From NCBI GenBank assembly GCA_937912125.1, contig CALDOK010000348.1:1-54245 (forward strand): DNA of 54,245 nucleotides. Reading direction: 5' to 3'. The position numbers and the translations under genes are program-made. Positions 8,963 to 18,397 of this stretch are shown here, one piece after another; positions within the stretch are counted from its first letter, which is position 1, and each line of letters starts with the position of its first letter. Source of the stretch: an uncultured Pseudomonadota bacterium. Its GTDB lineage: Bacteria > Myxococcota_A > UBA796 > JAFGLY01. Under the pieces are notes generated by a model. That model saw only the letters and a program-made list of their open reading frames with translations, did not search any database and was not told the origin of the DNA.

Positions 8963-10288
8963 ATGCCCCCCATCGCTCCCAGCTCCCTGAACCTCGCCGG
9001 CCGTCGGGTCCTCGTGGTGGGCATGGCCCGCTCGGGCCGCGCCGCGGCCGCCCTGTGCGTGCGGGAGGGAGCCGCGGTCACCTGCACCGATCTCCGCACT
9101 GAGCTCGATCCCGTGCCGGGGTGCCGCATGGCGCTGGGGGCCCACGACCGTGAGGACTTCCTGCGGGCGGAGCTCATCGTACTCTCCCCCGGGGTGCCCT
9201 CCACCCAGCCCGACCTGGCGGCTGCGGTGCGGGCGGGCGTCCCGGTGGTGGGGGAGCTGGCCCTGGCGGCCGAGCGCATCCGCGCGCCCCTGGTGGCGGT
9301 GACCGGCACCAACGGCAAGAGCACCGTCACCCACTTCACCGGCCAGCTGCTCGCGGGAGCTGGGTCCCGCTGCTTCGTGGGAGGCAACATCGGCCGGCCC
9401 CTGTGCGAGGCCCTCGAGGGCGGGACCTGGGATCACGTCGTGGCCGAGATCTCGTCCTACCAGCTGGAGTGGCCGGGCGCCCTGGCTCCGGCGGCGGGGG
9501 TGGTGCTCAACCTCACCCCCGACCACCTCGGGCGCCACGGCACCATGGCCTGCTACGGCGACACCAAGTGCAGGATCTTCGACAACATGGCGCCCGGCGC
9601 CGCTGCGATCCTTCCCTTCCGGGATCCGCTCCTGGTGGACCTGGCCGGGCAGCGTGGAGGCCGCCGGCTGTGGATCGGGGCGCACCCGGGCGTGATCTTG
9701 GACGGCGAGACGGTCCTGTGGGACGCCGGGGACGGCCGCCGCGCTCAGGTGAGCCTGGCTGGCATGAAGGTGCCCGGGGCTCACAACCGCTGGAATGCCG
9801 CGGTGGCCACACTGCTGGCCCTCGAGGTGGGCGCCGATCCTGCCAGGCTGCACCCGGAGGGGCTCGCTGCCCTGGCCCATCGCATGGAGGTGGTGGGTGC
9901 CGTGGACGGTGTGACCTGGATCAACGACTCCAAGGCCACCAACGTCGCGGCCGCGCTCACCGGGCTCTCCGGCCTGGGCCGGCCCGCCCTCGCCCTGCTG
10001 GGCGGGGACGGCAAGGACGGTGAGGACTACGGCGCGCTCGCCGCGGCCCTCGAGGGTAGCCCAGGAGTGATCTGCTTCGGCCGCTCCGGCCCCACTATCG
10101 CGGCCGCCTTGGCGTCCCTCCGGCCACGGTTGGTCCCGGGGTTGGAGGCCGCCATGGTGCTGGCACGGCGTATAGCGCGCCCAGGGGACGCTGTGGTGCT
10201 GTCCCCCGCCTGCGCATCCTTCGACGAGTTCGACGACTTCGAGCACCGGGGCGACGTGTTTCGCGCCCTGGTCAGGGAGATGGCATGA
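8963..10288 (+). CDS. murD: UDP-MurNAc-L-alanine:D-glutamate ligase MurD
   Basis: Cytoplasmic ligase adding D-glutamate to UDP-MurNAc-L-Ala. The protein has 441 residues from ATG 8963, two bases after the mraY stop. It shows the N-terminal Rossmann-like start (RRVLVVGMARSGRAAA), the ATP loop TGTNGKSTVTHF at about 114-125, EISSYQLE, LNLTPDHLGRHG and the C-terminal INDSKATN and LSPACASFDEF motifs, all characteristic of MurD. The frame is open far upstream, but that part is a shadow of mraY. Its stop overlaps the ftsW start (ATGA). Confidence 0.97.
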   Translation: MPPIAPSSLNLAGRRVLVVGMARSGRAAAALCVREGAAVTCTDLRTELDPVPGCRMALGAHDREDFLRAELIVLSPGVPSTQPDLAAAVRAGVPVVGELALAAERIRAPLVAVTGTNGKSTVTHFTGQLLAGAGSRCFVGGNIGRPLCEALEGGTWDHVVAEISSYQLEWPGALAPAAGVVLNLTPDHLGRHGTMACYGDTKCRIFDNMAPGAAAILPFRDPLLVDLAGQRGGRRLWIGAHPGVILDGETVLWDAGDGRRAQVSLAGMKVPGAHNRWNAAVATLLALEVGADPARLHPEGLAALAHRMEVVGAVDGVTWINDSKATNVAAALTGLSGLGRPALALLGGDGKDGEDYGALAAALEGSPGVICFGRSGPTIAAALASLRPRLVPGLEAAMVLARRIARPGDAVVLSPACASFDEFDDFEHRGDVFRALVREMA

Positions 10289-11616
10289 CCCACCCGCCCA
10301 GCCGACCTGGCGCTCCTCCACAGCCCACCCTGCCGCAGCTTCTGTCGCGCCTGGTGCTGGGTGATGCCAAGGAAGAGGATCGGGGGCCCAGGGCTCGCCA
10401 CCCCGTGGACTGGTGGATCGTGCTGCTGGTCTCGAGCCTGACCTTCTTCGGTCTGGTCATGGTGTTCTCCGCTTCGGCTATCGAGGCGGTGGAGAGCAGC
10501 GGCAGCCCCACCTACTACCTGGTGCGTCAGGCCGTCGCCGCTGTCATCGGGTTGGTGGGCCTGGTGATCTTCTCGCGCATCCCGTCCCATCGCCTGGCCC
10601 GGGTCGGGTGGGTGCTGTACTTCGCCTGCCTGGTTGGGCTGGTGGCGGTGTTCATCCCGGGGCTCGGCCACAAGGCCAACGGCGCCATCCGCTGGATCGC
10701 CTTCGGCAGCCTCCGCCTGCAGCCCTCCGAGTTCATGAAGCTGGCCCTGGTGTTGGTGCTGGCGGAGCGCGTCAACCGGTTCCCCGGCGGCATCTCAGAC
10801 CTCAAGCGTCACGTCCTGCCCGTCCTGGCCATCACGGTCCCTGCGCTGGTGCTGGTCCTGGCCGAGCCCGACTTCGGCACCACCGTCATCCTGGCCGGGA
10901 TCGCGTGCATGGTGCTGTTCCTGGGCGGCATCCCCACCCGCTGGATGACCACCATCGCGGGGATCTGCGCCGTCCTCGCGGTGCTCATCATTCTGAAGGA
11001 TCCCTACCGCCTGGGCCGCGTGTCCTCGTGGCTCGACCCCTGGGCCGACGCCTCCGGTGGCGGCTACCAGGTCATCATGGGCTGGGTGGCCCTGCACTAC
11101 GGGGGGCTGTGGGGCCAGGGTCTGGGCGAGGCCATGTCCAGCATGAAGTGGCTGCCCTTCGCCCACACCGACTTCGTGGCGGCAGTGGCGGGCGAGGAGC
11201 TCGGCTTCGTGCGTCTGGCCATGCTGCTGGGGATCTACGGTGTGCTCATCTGGCGCGGCGTGCACGTGGCCAACCGCTCTCGCACCTACTTCGGCACCCT
11301 GGCCGCAGGCAGCATCACCCTGATCCTCGGCCTGCAGACCTTGTTCAACCTGGGCGTCATCATGGGGCTCGTGCCTCCCAAGGGCCTCGTGTTGCCCTTC
11401 ATGAGCTATGGCGCCAGCGCGCTGATCGCGCACCTGTGGGGCGTGGGCGTGCTGCTGACCGTCTCGGCCGAGCCCGAGGAGGAGGCGGCACCCGAGCTGG
11501 CCGAAGGCAGCGGTGGCGGAGGTCGGCTGGTGCCGGTAGAGGGCCTCCTCGGCGGTGGTCTGGCCCGCTGGGGCCAGCTGGCTCGCGGCTGGGTCGCCAG
11601 GAGAGGTACGTCGTGA
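10285..11616 (+). CDS. ftsW: Septal peptidoglycan glycosyltransferase FtsW
   Basis: SEDS-family polytopic membrane protein that polymerises glycan strands at the division site with FtsI. It has 443 residues, a basic N-terminal tail with VDWWIVLLVS beginning the first membrane helix, about ten helices, and the conserved region PPKGLVLPFMSYGASAL near the end. The C-terminal ~50 residues form a Glu/Gly-rich cytoplasmic tail that is longer than in most FtsW proteins. It overlaps murD by ATGA and murC by GTGA, leaving no room for murG, which normally sits here. Confidence 0.95.
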   Translation: MTHPPSRPGAPPQPTLPQLLSRLVLGDAKEEDRGPRARHPVDWWIVLLVSSLTFFGLVMVFSASAIEAVESSGSPTYYLVRQAVAAVIGLVGLVIFSRIPSHRLARVGWVLYFACLVGLVAVFIPGLGHKANGAIRWIAFGSLRLQPSEFMKLALVLVLAERVNRFPGGISDLKRHVLPVLAITVPALVLVLAEPDFGTTVILAGIACMVLFLGGIPTRWMTTIAGICAVLAVLIILKDPYRLGRVSSWLDPWADASGGGYQVIMGWVALHYGGLWGQGLGEAMSSMKWLPFAHTDFVAAVAGEELGFVRLAMLLGIYGVLIWRGVHVANRSRTYFGTLAAGSITLILGLQTLFNLGVIMGLVPPKGLVLPFMSYGASALIAHLWGVGVLLTVSAEPEEEAAPELAEGSGGGGRLVPVEGLLGGGLARWGQLARGWVARRGTS

Positions 11617-13007
11617 TCGAGATGTTCCGAGGAAAGGTTCGGCAGGTGCACTTCGTGGGCATCGGCGGCACGGGCATGTGCGGCATCGCAGAGGTCCTGC
11701 TCAACATGGGCTTCGAGGTCACCGGCAGCGATCTGCGCGAGGGGGAGGTGGTCCAGCGCCTGCGGGAGCGTGGGGCGCGGGTGGCCATCGGACATGCCGC
11801 CGAGAACGTGGCGGGCGCCGACGTGGTGGTGCGATCCACCGCGGTCAAGGAAGACAACGTCGAGATCAAGGCGGCCGCGCAGCACGCGATCCCGGTGATC
11901 CGCCGGGCGGAGATGCTGGCCGAGTTGATGCGCATGAAGCACGGCCTGGCCGCCGCGGGTACCCACGGAAAGACCACTGTCACCTCCATGCTCGCCACCT
12001 GCCTGCATGCTGCCAAGCTCGATCCCACCGTGATCATCGGTGGGCGGCTGGACGCCTACGGCTCCAACGCCCAGCTCGGCGCCGGGCCCTATCTGGTGGC
12101 CGAGGCCGACGAGAGCGACGGCTCCTTCATGCTGCTTGCGCCCACCGTGGCCGTGGTCACGAACGTGGACCCCGAGCACCTGGACCACTACGGCAGCTTC
12201 GACAAGCTCGTGGACACCTTTGTGGACTTCGCCAACAAGGTGCCCTTCTACGGCTACTCCGTGCTCTGCCTGGACCATCCCGTGGTCCAGGAGATGCTTC
12301 CGCGGGTGCGGCGGCGCGTGGTCACCTACGGCCTGTCCGTCCAGGCCGACTACCGCGGTGAGGAGCTGGGCTACGACGCCTTCGAGTCCCGCTTCGCCGT
12401 GTGGCGCGGGGCCGAGCGGCTCGGTGAGGTCAACCTGGGCATGCCCGGCGTCCACAATGTGCGCAACGCCCTGGCCTCCATCGCCACCGCGGTGGAGCTG
12501 GACATCCCCTTCGCCACCGCCGCCGCGGCCCTCGAGGGCTTCAGTGGAATCCAGCGGCGCTTCACCCTCAGGGGCGAAGCGGCGGGGCGCCTGGTGGTGG
12601 ACGACTACGGTCACCACCCCGAGGAGATCGACGCCACCCTGGGGGCTGCCCGCCGCGGATTCCCCGAGCGGCGTGTCGTGGCCGTGTTCCAACCCCACCG
12701 CTACTCCCGCATCAGCAGCCTGCGGGCCGAGTTCGCGCGCTGCTTCAACGACGCCGACGAGGTGGTGGTCTGCCCCGTCTACCGCGCCGGCGAAGATCCT
12801 GTGGAAGGCCTGGATCAAGACGCGCTGGCCGCCGAGATCCGGGCGCACGGCCACCGCAAGGTGCAGGCCGTCGACAGCCTGGACCAGGCCGTGGAGCACC
12901 TGGTGCGCACAGGAGGGCCGGGCGACATCGTCATCACCCTCGGTGCGGGGGACGTGAACACCGTCTGTCATCGGTTGCTGGAGCGGCTCGGTGGCGATGC
13001 ACGCTGA
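11613..13007 (+). CDS. murC: UDP-N-acetylmuramate:L-alanine ligase MurC
   Basis: First amino acid-adding ligase of peptidoglycan synthesis. From GTG 11613, which overlaps the ftsW stop as GTGA, the protein has 464 residues; ATG 11622 is an alternative. It carries GIGGTGMCGIAE near residue 17, the ATP loop GTHGKTTVTS at about 116-125, the AEADESDGSF motif, DPEHLDHYG and the C-terminal DDYGHHPEEI motif typical of MurC. Length is normal. The end overlaps the murB-like gene by 17 bases. Confidence 0.97.
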   Translation: MIEMFRGKVRQVHFVGIGGTGMCGIAEVLLNMGFEVTGSDLREGEVVQRLRERGARVAIGHAAENVAGADVVVRSTAVKEDNVEIKAAAQHAIPVIRRAEMLAELMRMKHGLAAAGTHGKTTVTSMLATCLHAAKLDPTVIIGGRLDAYGSNAQLGAGPYLVAEADESDGSFMLLAPTVAVVTNVDPEHLDHYGSFDKLVDTFVDFANKVPFYGYSVLCLDHPVVQEMLPRVRRRVVTYGLSVQADYRGEELGYDAFESRFAVWRGAERLGEVNLGMPGVHNVRNALASIATAVELDIPFATAAAALEGFSGIQRRFTLRGEAAGRLVVDDYGHHPEEIDATLGAARRGFPERRVVAVFQPHRYSRISSLRAEFARCFNDADEVVVCPVYRAGEDPVEGLDQDALAAEIRAHGHRKVQAVDSLDQAVEHLVRTGGPGDIVITLGAGDVNTVCHRLLERLGGDAR

Positions 13008-13851
13008 GCTCGTCGCGGCGTTCGAGGCGCTGCCAGGAGTGACGCTCCGCTTGGCCGAGCCCGTGGCGCACCACAGCGCCCTGCGCATCGGGGGTGAGGT
13101 CGAGGCCTGGGTGTTGGCCCTGGACGACGACGGCGTCAAGGCTGTCGTCGCGGCGCTGCGCGCTGCGGGGGTCAAGCTCCGGCCCCACCAGCCCCTGGGC
13201 GACCACTACGCGCGTGAAGAGGGGCTCTCCGGAGCCATGCTGCGGCTGGGACCGGCTTTCGGCGAGCTGCAGCTGGAGGGCGACACTCTGGTGGTGGGAG
13301 CCGCGGTGCCCATGGCGCAGCTGGGCGTCGTGGCCCAGCGGGAGGGCCTGATCGACTGGGCCCCCGCGCGGGCCTGGCCAGGGACCCTCGGTGGCTGGCT
13401 GCAGTGCGCGGACCCTGCCGCCCTCGGCGGGCTGGTGCGGAGCGTGCGCGCCTTGGTGGGCCGCAGCATCAAGGATCGCCCCCCCGAGGCCGCGGCGTCC
13501 TTCGGGGCCAAGGCCGTGATCCTGGGGGCCGTTCTCGAGGCGCGCCACGGTCGCGCGCTGCCCTGTGCGCCCCTGGCCCCCGGGAGCCTCTTCGCGGTGG
13601 ACGACGACATGCGGCGCGCCATGCGCCACAGCAGGCTGCCTGGGCTTCGCCTGCGCCACATTCGCCTGGCCGACGAAGAGGCGGGGGTCGTGGTCAATCT
13701 GGGTGCGGGCAGCTCCCGCGACCTGGACCTCGTCATCCGCCTGGTCAAGGAGCGCCTGCTGAGGGACCACGGCCTCGAGGTCGAGCCCCGGCTCCAGCCC
13801 CTTGGGCTGCCCCCAAAGAACACTCCTGCGCACAGGGTGGACCCACCCTGA
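12991..13851 (+). CDS. MurB-like protein lacking flavin and catalytic motifs
   Basis: Position after murC and overall alignment match UDP-N-acetylenolpyruvoylglucosamine reductase (286 residues; MurB type II is about 290-300). Conserved frame features include HSALRIGGEVEAWV near the N-terminus, MLRLGPAF, WPGTLGG and APGSLF. Functional sites are altered. The FAD loop usually GxGSNLL reads PLGDHYARE; the MNAGA stretch after PGT(V)GG reads LQCADPA; the YRxSxF segment with the catalytic Arg reads EAAASFG; and the LEPEV motif with the catalytic Glu reads VEPRL. Codon use looks normal and the frame is intact, so it is under selection. It may be a pseudoenzyme or a highly diverged reductase. GTG 12991 or ATG 12997 may start it. 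Confidence 0.75.
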   Translation: MAMHAELVAAFEALPGVTLRLAEPVAHHSALRIGGEVEAWVLALDDDGVKAVVAALRAAGVKLRPHQPLGDHYAREEGLSGAMLRLGPAFGELQLEGDTLVVGAAVPMAQLGVVAQREGLIDWAPARAWPGTLGGWLQCADPAALGGLVRSVRALVGRSIKDRPPEAAASFGAKAVILGAVLEARHGRALPCAPLAPGSLFAVDDDMRRAMRHSRLPGLRLRHIRLADEEAGVVVNLGAGSSRDLDLVIRLVKERLLRDHGLEVEPRLQPLGLPPKNTPAHRVDPP

Positions 13852-13877
13852 GCCCGCACGTTGAGGAGGACGACATC

Positions 13878-14804
13878 ATGGAGATCCAACGGAGCATGAA
13901 GGTCGCGGTGCTGCTGGGCGGGATGTCTGCCGAGCGGGCGGTGTCCCTTCAGAGCGGCGCCGCGGTGGCGGGTGCCTTGCGCAGGCGGGGCTGGGACGTG
14001 GTGGAGATCGACGTGGGGCCGGATCTCCCGGCCCAGCTGGCGGCACACGGGGTCCAGGTGGCCTGGCTGGCACTCCACGGCCGCTTTGGCGAGGATGGGT
14101 GCGTCCAGGGCCTGCTGGAGATCATGCGCATCCCCTACACCGGCTCGGGCCCCGCTGCGTCCGCGGTGGCCATGGACAAGCTGCTGACCAAGCGGGTCCT
14201 GGAGGGCAACGGCATGGCCCTTATTCCACAGGTCGTCCTGGGTGCTGGCGATCCCATCCCCTCTCAGCTCCAGCTGCCCGTGGTGGCCAAGACGCCAACG
14301 GGGGGCTCCACCTTGGGCATCAGCTTCTGCCGCACCTCCGAGGAGCTCGAGGCCGGCGTGGCGGACTGCCGCCTCCATGGTGAAGCCGTTCAGCTCGAGA
14401 GCTTCGTGGAGGGCGTCGAGATCACCGTGGCCATGCTCGACGGCGAGCCGCTGCCCGTTGTCGCCATCCGGCCGGAGGGGGGCTTCTTCGACTTCGAGGC
14501 CAAGTACACCAAGGGCCGCACCCGCTATGTCGTGCCGGCCGACATCCCCCCGGCGGCGGCGGAGCGCGCCCAGCGAGACGCCGCGGTGGCCGCACGGGTG
14601 CTGGGGCTCTCCGGCGTGTGTCGTGCGGACTTCATCGTGGATCCCGCGGGTGTACCGTGGTTCCTCGAGGTCAACACCATCCCGGGCATGACCGAGACCA
14701 GCCTGTCCCCTATGGCCGCGCGGGAGGCTGGCATGAGCTTCGAGGACCTGGTCGAGGCGGTCCTGCTGGCGGCCCGCAACCATCTGGTGCCGGTAGGGGC
14801 CTGA
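13878..14804 (+). CDS. ddl: D-alanine--D-alanine ligase
   Basis: ATP-grasp ligase that makes the D-Ala-D-Ala dipeptide used by MurF. It has 308 residues from ATG 13878, preceded by TTGAGGAGGA, a strong ribosome binding site. Motifs include VLLGGMSAERAVSLQSG at the N-terminus, ALHGRFGEDG, the ATP-grasp segment PVVAKTPTGGSTLGI, and the C-terminal LEVNTIPGMTETSLSP metal/substrate motif. It follows the murB-like gene after 26 bases, as ddlB does in many dcw clusters. A longer open frame upstream is a shadow of the murB-like gene. Confidence 0.96.
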   Translation: MEIQRSMKVAVLLGGMSAERAVSLQSGAAVAGALRRRGWDVVEIDVGPDLPAQLAAHGVQVAWLALHGRFGEDGCVQGLLEIMRIPYTGSGPAASAVAMDKLLTKRVLEGNGMALIPQVVLGAGDPIPSQLQLPVVAKTPTGGSTLGISFCRTSEELEAGVADCRLHGEAVQLESFVEGVEITVAMLDGEPLPVVAIRPEGGFFDFEAKYTKGRTRYVVPADIPPAAAERAQRDAAVAARVLGLSGVCRADFIVDPAGVPWFLEVNTIPGMTETSLSPMAAREAGMSFEDLVEAVLLAARNHLVPVGA

Positions 14805-15286
14805 TCCCCTGGCTTCGACTTCCGAGGCTTCGACGGAACCTCTGGAGCCTGGGATGGCGCCCTGCGCCGCCGCCCGGTCAGGACGCTGCGTGCGGAGAGA
14901 ACTTTCTCGAATACGGAGACGCGTAGCGCTCGAGGGGGATTGGGAGCAGGGCAGGGAGACGCCAGCCCGGGTTGGATTATCATCGGATTGAGGGAATGCT
15001 GAAATAAAAGCAGGAACTAAGCAAGCTATTCAATAATTCACCAACACGATGGGGGTTGAGGCCGCCGCTGGAACTCCACCCCCTCGGCGCGCGCGGTCAC
15101 ACAAGCTCCAGCCCGCCGTCCCGCATGGGAAAAAGCCCGGTTACTTTGCTTGTCAAGAGCTTCGCGGGACGGTAGAAAAGAGGCATCGGGCGTGGCTCGC
15201 ATCCCCCCTCGCTGGTTCCCTCCAGCCCCCGCCGCCCTCCCGTTCTCCCCGCTCATCATCCCCGCCCTCCCGCCCCAGTTCCTCCC
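14805..15286 (+). other. 482-base gap between ddl and ftsQ
   Basis: No convincing gene. Around 14975-15050 the sequence becomes AT-rich, in sharp contrast to its surroundings. An inverted repeat CGTCCCGC (15117-15124) / GCGGGACG (15164-15171) spans 39 bases and overlaps the promoter listed at 15150-15178. The region splits the dcw cluster so that ftsQ and ftsZ can be transcribed on their own. Frames open across 15049-15578 have composition unlike genes and run into ftsQ out of frame. Confidence 0.6.
15150..15178 (+). promoter_or_regulatory. Sigma70-type promoter for ftsQ-ftsZ
   Basis: TTGTCA at 15150-15155 and TAGAAA at 15173-15178 are separated by exactly 17 bases. It lies ~110 bases upstream of the ftsQ start in a region with no gene. 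The right arm of an inverted repeat (15164-15171) falls inside the spacer, which would suit a repressor site or a leader structure. The -10 resembles those proposed at 18763 and 20188. Confidence 0.6.
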
Positions 15287-16075
15287 GTGGTCCACCCCCT
15301 CCTGGCACCTCCTGCGCCTCGTCGGCGTCAGCGCATCGGCTGGCTGCTGCTGGCTTGCGCTGTGCTCGGGCTGGTCTGGGCCGGTGGAGCCATCGCCAGC
15401 GACTATCGCTTCTGGGTTAGGCAGGTCGTGGTCGAAAACGTCACCGCTCAGGCCAACGGGCTCGATCCCATGGCTTTCAGTCCGCACTGCTCGGCCGCCG
15501 AGCTGCGGCACCTGGCCGACGTGCGGCGCGACCACCCCATCTGGAAGGTCGATCTCGCGGGCATCGTCCAGGGTGTGATGCAGCATCCGTGGGTGGCGTC
15601 GGTGGAGGCGAGCAGGCGCTGGCCCGACACCGTGGTCGTCCGCGTCACCGAGCATCGCCCGGTCCTGCTCCTGCAGCAGGACGGCCTGTTCTACGTCAAC
15701 GCCCAGGCCGAGGTCTTCAAGCGCGCTCGAGGCTCCGACCTGGACTACCCGGTGCTCACCGGGCTCGACGGCGAGCTGGCGGAGCGCAACCCCGCGGTGG
15801 CGCGACGGATCCTGCGCGAGGCCATCGCCCTCATGGAGCAGGTGGACACCTCCGGTGAGCTCAGCAGCCTGGACCTCAGCGAGATCCGCTTCGACAGCCA
15901 GGACGGCTTCACCCTGGTGCTGCGCTCCGGCACCCAGCTGGCGTTCGGCTTCGCCGAGCCCTCTGAGCGGCTCGAGCGGCTCGCCAAGCTTCGCTCCAGC
16001 GGCCTGGACACCACCGAGCCCCGGCGCATCGACCTGGCCCCGGCCACCGTGGCCCTGGTCTCCCCCCTTCTCTGA
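15287..16075 (+). CDS. ftsQ: Cell division protein FtsQ (DivIB)
   Basis: Bitopic membrane protein of the divisome that bridges early and late division proteins through FtsL/FtsB. The 262 residues begin with a short basic cytoplasmic tail and a membrane segment ([20 protein letters not shown], about 17-36). A POTRA-type periplasmic domain follows (VVVENVTA... through [21 protein letters not shown]), then the FtsQ domain with [21 protein letters not shown] 15287 is the first plausible start. ftsZ follows after 125 bases; ftsA, which normally separates them, is missing. Confidence 0.9.
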   Translation: MVHPLLAPPAPRRRQRIGWLLLACAVLGLVWAGGAIASDYRFWVRQVVVENVTAQANGLDPMAFSPHCSAAELRHLADVRRDHPIWKVDLAGIVQGVMQHPWVASVEASRRWPDTVVVRVTEHRPVLLLQQDGLFYVNAQAEVFKRARGSDLDYPVLTGLDGELAERNPAVARRILREAIALMEQVDTSGELSSLDLSEIRFDSQDGFTLVLRSGTQLAFGFAEPSERLERLAKLRSSGLDTTEPRRIDLAPATVALVSPLL

Positions 16076-16200
16076 CGAACTCCCCCAGGGTTGGACTGAA
16101 CTCTCGAGCTCAGAGCCCCCCACACCCTCTCCCCCTCTCATCCCCCCACACATCCACAAAGTCAGGAAACGGGCATTCCTGGCGCCAACGGAGGCAGGCC

Positions 16201-17322
16201 ATGATCGAATTGGTCGAAAACCAGCTGGTAGCAGCCGCGAAGATCAAGGTGATCGGCGTCGGCGGCGCCGGAAACAACGCCGTCAACACCATGATCAACG
16301 CCGGAATGCAGGGCGTCGAGTTCATCGCTGTGAACACCGACGCTCAGGCCCTGGCCAACTCGCGCGCGTCCCGCTGCTTCCAGCTCGGTGAGCAGCTCAC
16401 CCGCGGGCTCGGCGCCGGCGCCAACCCCGAGGTTGGCCGTGAGGCCGCCCTCGAAGATCAGGACCGCCTCGCGGAGCTGGTCGCGGGTTCGGACATGGTC
16501 TTCATCACCGCAGGTATGGGCGGTGGTACGGGCACCGGCGCTGCGCCGGTCATCGCCCAGGTCTGCCGCGAGGTCGGCGCCCTGACGGTGGCGGTGGTCA
16601 CCCGGCCCTTCCGCTTCGAAGCGCGCAAGCGTCACAAGCAGGCCGAAGAGGGCATCGAGAACCTCAAGAAGGTCGTCGACACCCTGATCACCATCCCCAA
16701 CGAGCGCTTGGTCAGCCTCGCCAGCGAGCGCACCACCATGGTCGAGTCGTTCAAGATGGCCGACGAGGTGCTGCTGGCTGCGGTCAAGGGCGTCTCCGAG
16801 CTCATCTACCACAACGGCCACGTCAACGTTGACTTCGCCGACGTGCGCACGGTCATGGCCTCCAAGGGCGTCGCCCTGATGGGCGTTGGCCACGGTACTG
16901 GCGAGAACCGCACGGTGGATGCCGCCTACCAGGCCATCTCCAGCCCGCTGCTGGACGACGTCAGCATCGCCGGCGCCACCTCGGTGCTCATCAACATCAC
17001 CGGCCCCTCCAGCCTCACCATGTACGAGATCAACGAGGCCAGCACCTTGATCCACGAGGAAGTCCACGAGGACGCCAACGTGATCTGGGGCCTGGTCATC
17101 GATGAGTCCATGGAGGACACCGCCCGCGTCACCGTCATCGCCACCGGCTTCGAGGCCGCCAACGCTCGCGCGCGTCGGCCCAGCGTGGAAGAGCGCATCG
17201 CGGTGCAGATGGGTGGTCGTGGACATCGCGCCGGTGCCTCGGGTCATGGGAACGCCTCCGGCTACCCCGAGATCAACAACGACGACTACGACATCCCCAC
17301 GTTCTTCCGCAACGCGGACTAG
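16201..17322 (+). CDS. ftsZ: Cell division protein FtsZ
   Basis: Tubulin-like GTPase that forms the cytokinetic ring. The 373 residues show [14 protein letters not shown] (about 20-33), the GTP-binding tubulin signature [15 protein letters not shown] (about 105-119), the FxVVTxPF-type segment ([11 protein letters not shown]), and the T7-loop region [12 protein letters not shown]. The short C-terminal linker ends in DYDIPTFFR, the conserved peptide that binds FtsA, ZipA or other anchors. GAGGCAGG precedes ATG 16201. With no ftsA beside it, the membrane anchor is not evident. A strong terminator follows at once. Confidence 0.99.
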   Translation: MIELVENQLVAAAKIKVIGVGGAGNNAVNTMINAGMQGVEFIAVNTDAQALANSRASRCFQLGEQLTRGLGAGANPEVGREAALEDQDRLAELVAGSDMVFITAGMGGGTGTGAAPVIAQVCREVGALTVAVVTRPFRFEARKRHKQAEEGIENLKKVVDTLITIPNERLVSLASERTTMVESFKMADEVLLAAVKGVSELIYHNGHVNVDFADVRTVMASKGVALMGVGHGTGENRTVDAAYQAISSPLLDDVSIAGATSVLINITGPSSLTMYEINEASTLIHEEVHEDANVIWGLVIDESMEDTARVTVIATGFEAANARARRPSVEERIAVQMGGRGHRAGASGHGNASGYPEINNDDYDIPTFFRNAD

Positions 17323-17337
17323 GCCCGGGAAGTTCTG

Positions 17338-17363
17338 GGAGGGGGCGAGCGATCGCCCCCTCC
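17338..17363. terminator. GC-rich hairpin with GCGA tetraloop between ftsZ and a convergent gene
   Basis: Perfect 11-base stem GGAGGGGGCGA / TCGCCCCCTCC with a GCGA (GNRA-class) loop, lying 15 bases after the ftsZ stop and 8 bases beyond the stop of the convergent TPR gene. Only a TT follows the stem on the + strand, so it is not a classical U-tract terminator, but its position suits a bidirectional terminator. Confidence 0.7.
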
Positions 17364-17371
17364 TTCGCACT

Positions 17372-18397
17372 TCAGGGGGACGCGGTCGAGGGCAGCGCGC
17401 CGAGATCTATGGCGTCGCGCGCTGCCACCAGATCGGGCAAAGGACGCCCGATGTAGCGCCACTCGCCCGCCTTGGAGACGCCCGCGTCGAAGTGGTTCCA
17501 GGCCTTGATCTGCAGGACCTGGGAGTACCGGGAGACCTCCTCGCGGTACACCGCCTTGCCCTCGTCCGAGAGCTTGCGTGGAGGTGTGCTGGACATCAGG
17601 GCCTGGTGCAGGTCCAGGTAGGCTTGGCCCAGTAGCAGCAGGCCCTCGAGGATCCACTCCGGCTCTGCGAGGTAGGCGGCCGCGGCCACCTCCTTCTCCG
17701 CCGCGGCCAGGTAGGAGGCCCGCTGCTTGAGGGTTCGCTCCTGCTTCTTCTGGGAGCCCGTCAAGGCCAGGCCTCTGGCTGCGTCCAGCAGCACCCGTGC
17801 GCGGGTGACGTGGGCCTTGCCCCGAAGGTAGGTGACCAGATCGGTGCCCTCAGCGGCGGCTGTGGCGCTCTCGATGAGCTGCAACCCGGCACGGCTTCGG
17901 CCTGAGCGCACCAGGGTGATGCCCCGCTGCAGGTCGAGGGTCAGGCGGTCGTGGAGATCGAGCCCCTCGGCGGTCTGCACATGTGCGAGGCTACGGCGCG
18001 CCTCCCGGTGCTGGTCCAGGTACTCGAGGCACAGGGCCCTCCGGAACCAGCCGTCCTGAGCCACGGCGGCGTCAGGCCACGCATGCACCAGGCGGTCGTA
18101 CGCGGCCAGGGCGTCGTCGAAGCGCTCATCGCGCTCGTGACACAAGCCGAGCTGGTAGAGGGCGTCGGCCTGCTCGGCGGCTTCGGGCTGTTGACCGACC
18201 ACGAGCTGTAGGCGGGTGATGGCGCCTTGGGTGTCCCCCCGAAGGCGGCGGTCCACGGCCGCTTCGATGATCTCGGCGTTGGACAGCCCCACGACATCCA
18301 GCAGCTCGGGGGAGCCGGTGATCACCACGGGGTCGAGGGAGATGGGCACCGGACGGTGCGCGCAGGCCAGCACGAACAGGAGCACGAAGGGGGTCAT
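17372..18397 (-). CDS. TPR-repeat lipoprotein
   Basis: A 341-residue exported protein. The N-terminus MTPFVLLFVLACAHR is a short signal peptide with a lipobox ending at Cys12, so it is probably lipid-anchored. The body has TPR-like helical repeats, e.g. EQADALYQLGLCHERDERFD and DALAAYDRLVHAWPDAAVAQ, suggesting a protein-interaction scaffold. It is convergent with ftsZ and ends at the shared hairpin. A GGAGTGA lies in front of the ATG. I do not recognise a specific family; a role in envelope assembly is only a guess from neighbours. Confidence 0.8.
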   Translation of the reverse strand: MTPFVLLFVLACAHRPVPISLDPVVITGSPELLDVVGLSNAEIIEAAVDRRLRGDTQGAITRLQLVVGQQPEAAEQADALYQLGLCHERDERFDDALAAYDRLVHAWPDAAVAQDGWFRRALCLEYLDQHREARRSLAHVQTAEGLDLHDRLTLDLQRGITLVRSGRSRAGLQLIESATAAAEGTDLVTYLRGKAHVTRARVLLDAARGLALTGSQKKQERTLKQRASYLAAAEKEVAAAAYLAEPEWILEGLLLLGQAYLDLHQALMSSTPPRKLSDEGKAVYREEVSRYSQVLQIKAWNHFDAGVSKAGEWRYIGRPLPDLVAARDAIDLGALPSTASP

